This document shows positions 5,480-6,048 of a DNA stretch of 6,048 nt, in pieces. This DNA is from Candidatus Hodarchaeota archaeon (lineage in GTDB: Archaea > Asgardarchaeota > Heimdallarchaeia > Hodarchaeales > Hodarchaeaceae), in assembly GCA_016840305.1 (NCBI GenBank), contig JAEOSP010000422.1, positions 1-6,048 of the forward strand, given 5' to 3'. A model generated the notes under the pieces. It had not been told where the DNA came from and searched no databases. It saw only the letters and a list, made by a program, of their open reading frames with translations. The translations under genes and the position numbers were made by a program. The first letter of the stretch is position 1, and each line of letters starts with the position of its first letter.

Positions 5480-5884
5480 TTGGTGTTAAGATTGGCAGAA
5501 TATTCAAAATGGTTAAGAAATACGTTCATTTTCCACATTATAATAGGATTTATTTTTGGTTTATCGTTTTTTTTCATCCCAGACCTTTTTTCTTCAGCAA
5601 TCGGATGGGAACCAAGTGTATTTGATCCTGTAAATCGTGTCTTTGGAGCAGCAATTATAGGATTAACTTCTGGATCTATTCTTGCTCTATTAGATCCAGA
5701 TTGGGAGAAAGTAAAAATACTTGTAAGAATTGAACTCGTATGGCTTCCTCTAGGTATTATCGCAATGATCTTTGGTATGTTCACATCGGATTACCCAGTT
5801 TTTGGATGGGTAAATGTTCTCGTACTTGCATTCCTATTTGTTCTTTTTAGTGTTGGATATTACAAAGAAGTTTATAAGAAATAA
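5480..5884 (+). CDS. Small four-helix membrane protein, unknown function
   Basis: A 134-residue integral membrane protein with helices at about residues 14-33, 52-71, 79-101 and 108-127, a short basic C-terminus, and a conserved-looking segment between helices 1 and 2 (GWEPSVFDPVNRVFGAA, 42-58). The pattern Trp-x3-Phe-Asp-Pro-x2-Arg-x2-Gly-Ala-Ala recalls uncharacterised small four-helix proteins of the DUF4345-like kind, but I cannot name the family firmly. The start is a problem. There is no in-frame ATG before the first helix; the choices are TTG at 5480, GTG at 5483 or TTG at 5492, none with a good Shine-Dalgarno motif nearby. The strong AAGGAG at 5421-5426 is more than 50 bases upstream. 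The frame is open back to 5393, so an unusual start such as ATT at 5441 cannot be excluded. The gene has its own TATA box and a T10 terminator, so it is probably a single-gene unit. Confidence 0.8.
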   Translation: MVLRLAEYSKWLRNTFIFHIIIGFIFGLSFFFIPDLFSSAIGWEPSVFDPVNRVFGAAIIGLTSGSILALLDPDWEKVKILVRIELVWLPLGIIAMIFGMFTSDYPVFGWVNVLVLAFLFVLFSVGYYKEVYKK

Positions 5885-5928
5885 ATCCGATATTCAAGAT
5901 TTTACTCTAAAAAACTTCACCCCTTTCA

Positions 5929-5938
5929 TTTTTTTTTT
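5929..5938 (+). terminator. T10 tract ending the four-helix membrane protein gene
   Basis: Ten consecutive T on the plus strand, preceded by a pyrimidine-rich CCCTTTCA, lie 44 bases after the TAA stop at 5882-5884. This is the usual form of an archaeal terminator, with no stem-loop needed. Confidence 0.55.
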
Positions 5939-6048
5939 CGTATGTCCTCAGTTCAAAACACCACGAAATAACTGTTTTTGGAATTACACTGGTTAATTCA
6001 CCTTGAAATCGCTTTTTAGTAAATTACAAGTAGTTTCAATCTAGAAAG
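5939..6048. other. No recognisable feature to the window end
   Basis: These 110 bases contain no convincing gene, RNA or repeat. A minus-strand frame is open here for about 40 codons across the T-tract but has no ATG, GTG or TTG start in frame, so I do not call it. The start of a neighbouring gene's control region may lie here. Confidence 0.4.

Noticed and set aside
5461..5784. Minus-strand open frame of 107 codons
   Set aside because: It mirrors the four-helix membrane protein, whose plus-strand helices and promoter/terminator context are more convincing.
5814..5996. Plus-strand open frame of 60 codons overlapping the end of the four-helix gene
   Set aside because: It overlaps the real gene in another frame and runs through the T10 terminator, giving a Phe-rich product typical of translated T-tracts.
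5910..6033. Minus-strand frame of about 40 codons crossing the T-tract
   Set aside because: It has no usual start codon in frame, crosses the T10 tract (reading as poly-Lys), and lacks any recognisable motif.

Overview
This window is A+T-rich and almost certainly archaeal. The signs are TATA-like boxes at plausible distances upstream of genes, Shine-Dalgarno (SD) motifs matching GGAGGTGATC, T-rich 3' ends, frequent GTG/TTG starts, and the protein types. The ribose-5-phosphate isomerase and the HAD phosphatase both resemble eukaryotic homologues. My best guess is therefore an Asgard-type archaeon, perhaps Heimdallarchaeia-like. That placement is inference from remembered sequences, not from a search.

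Left part (1-3242), minus strand: three genes read leftwards as a probable operon. A cytoplasmic TPR-repeat protein (3242-1827) is followed after 14 bases by a class IIA HAD phosphatase of the phosphoglycolate/p-nitrophenyl phosphatase type (1812-1018). After 36 more bases comes a secreted subtilisin-like S8 protease (981 to beyond position 1), whose complete catalytic set (Asp, His, Asn, Ser) is visible and whose C-terminus is cut off by the window edge.

Middle (3243-3835): a 593-base divergent intergenic region. It holds the leftward TPR promoter, a possible self-contained rightward small transcription unit (TATA-like box near 3393-3401, two short ORFs in different frames, T-rich terminator at 3684-3720), and the rpiA promoter and leader. 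The rpiA leader can fold a hairpin that buries the rpiA Shine-Dalgarno motif.

Right part (3836-5884), plus strand: rpiA is followed after 14 bases by a six-helix membrane protein of the DUF998 type. A separate promoter with a perfect inverted repeat then precedes a small four-helix membrane protein that lacks an ATG start. A T10 tract closes this gene; nothing is recognisable from there to the end.

Functionally, rpiA supplies ribose 5-phosphate (non-oxidative pentose phosphate chemistry). The HAD enzyme probably removes phosphate from a small phosphorylated metabolite. The membrane proteins and the TPR scaffold have no assignable role. I see no CRISPR array, tRNA, rRNA, insertion sequence or defence system. 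The least explained parts are the small transcription unit in the middle and the two structured leaders.
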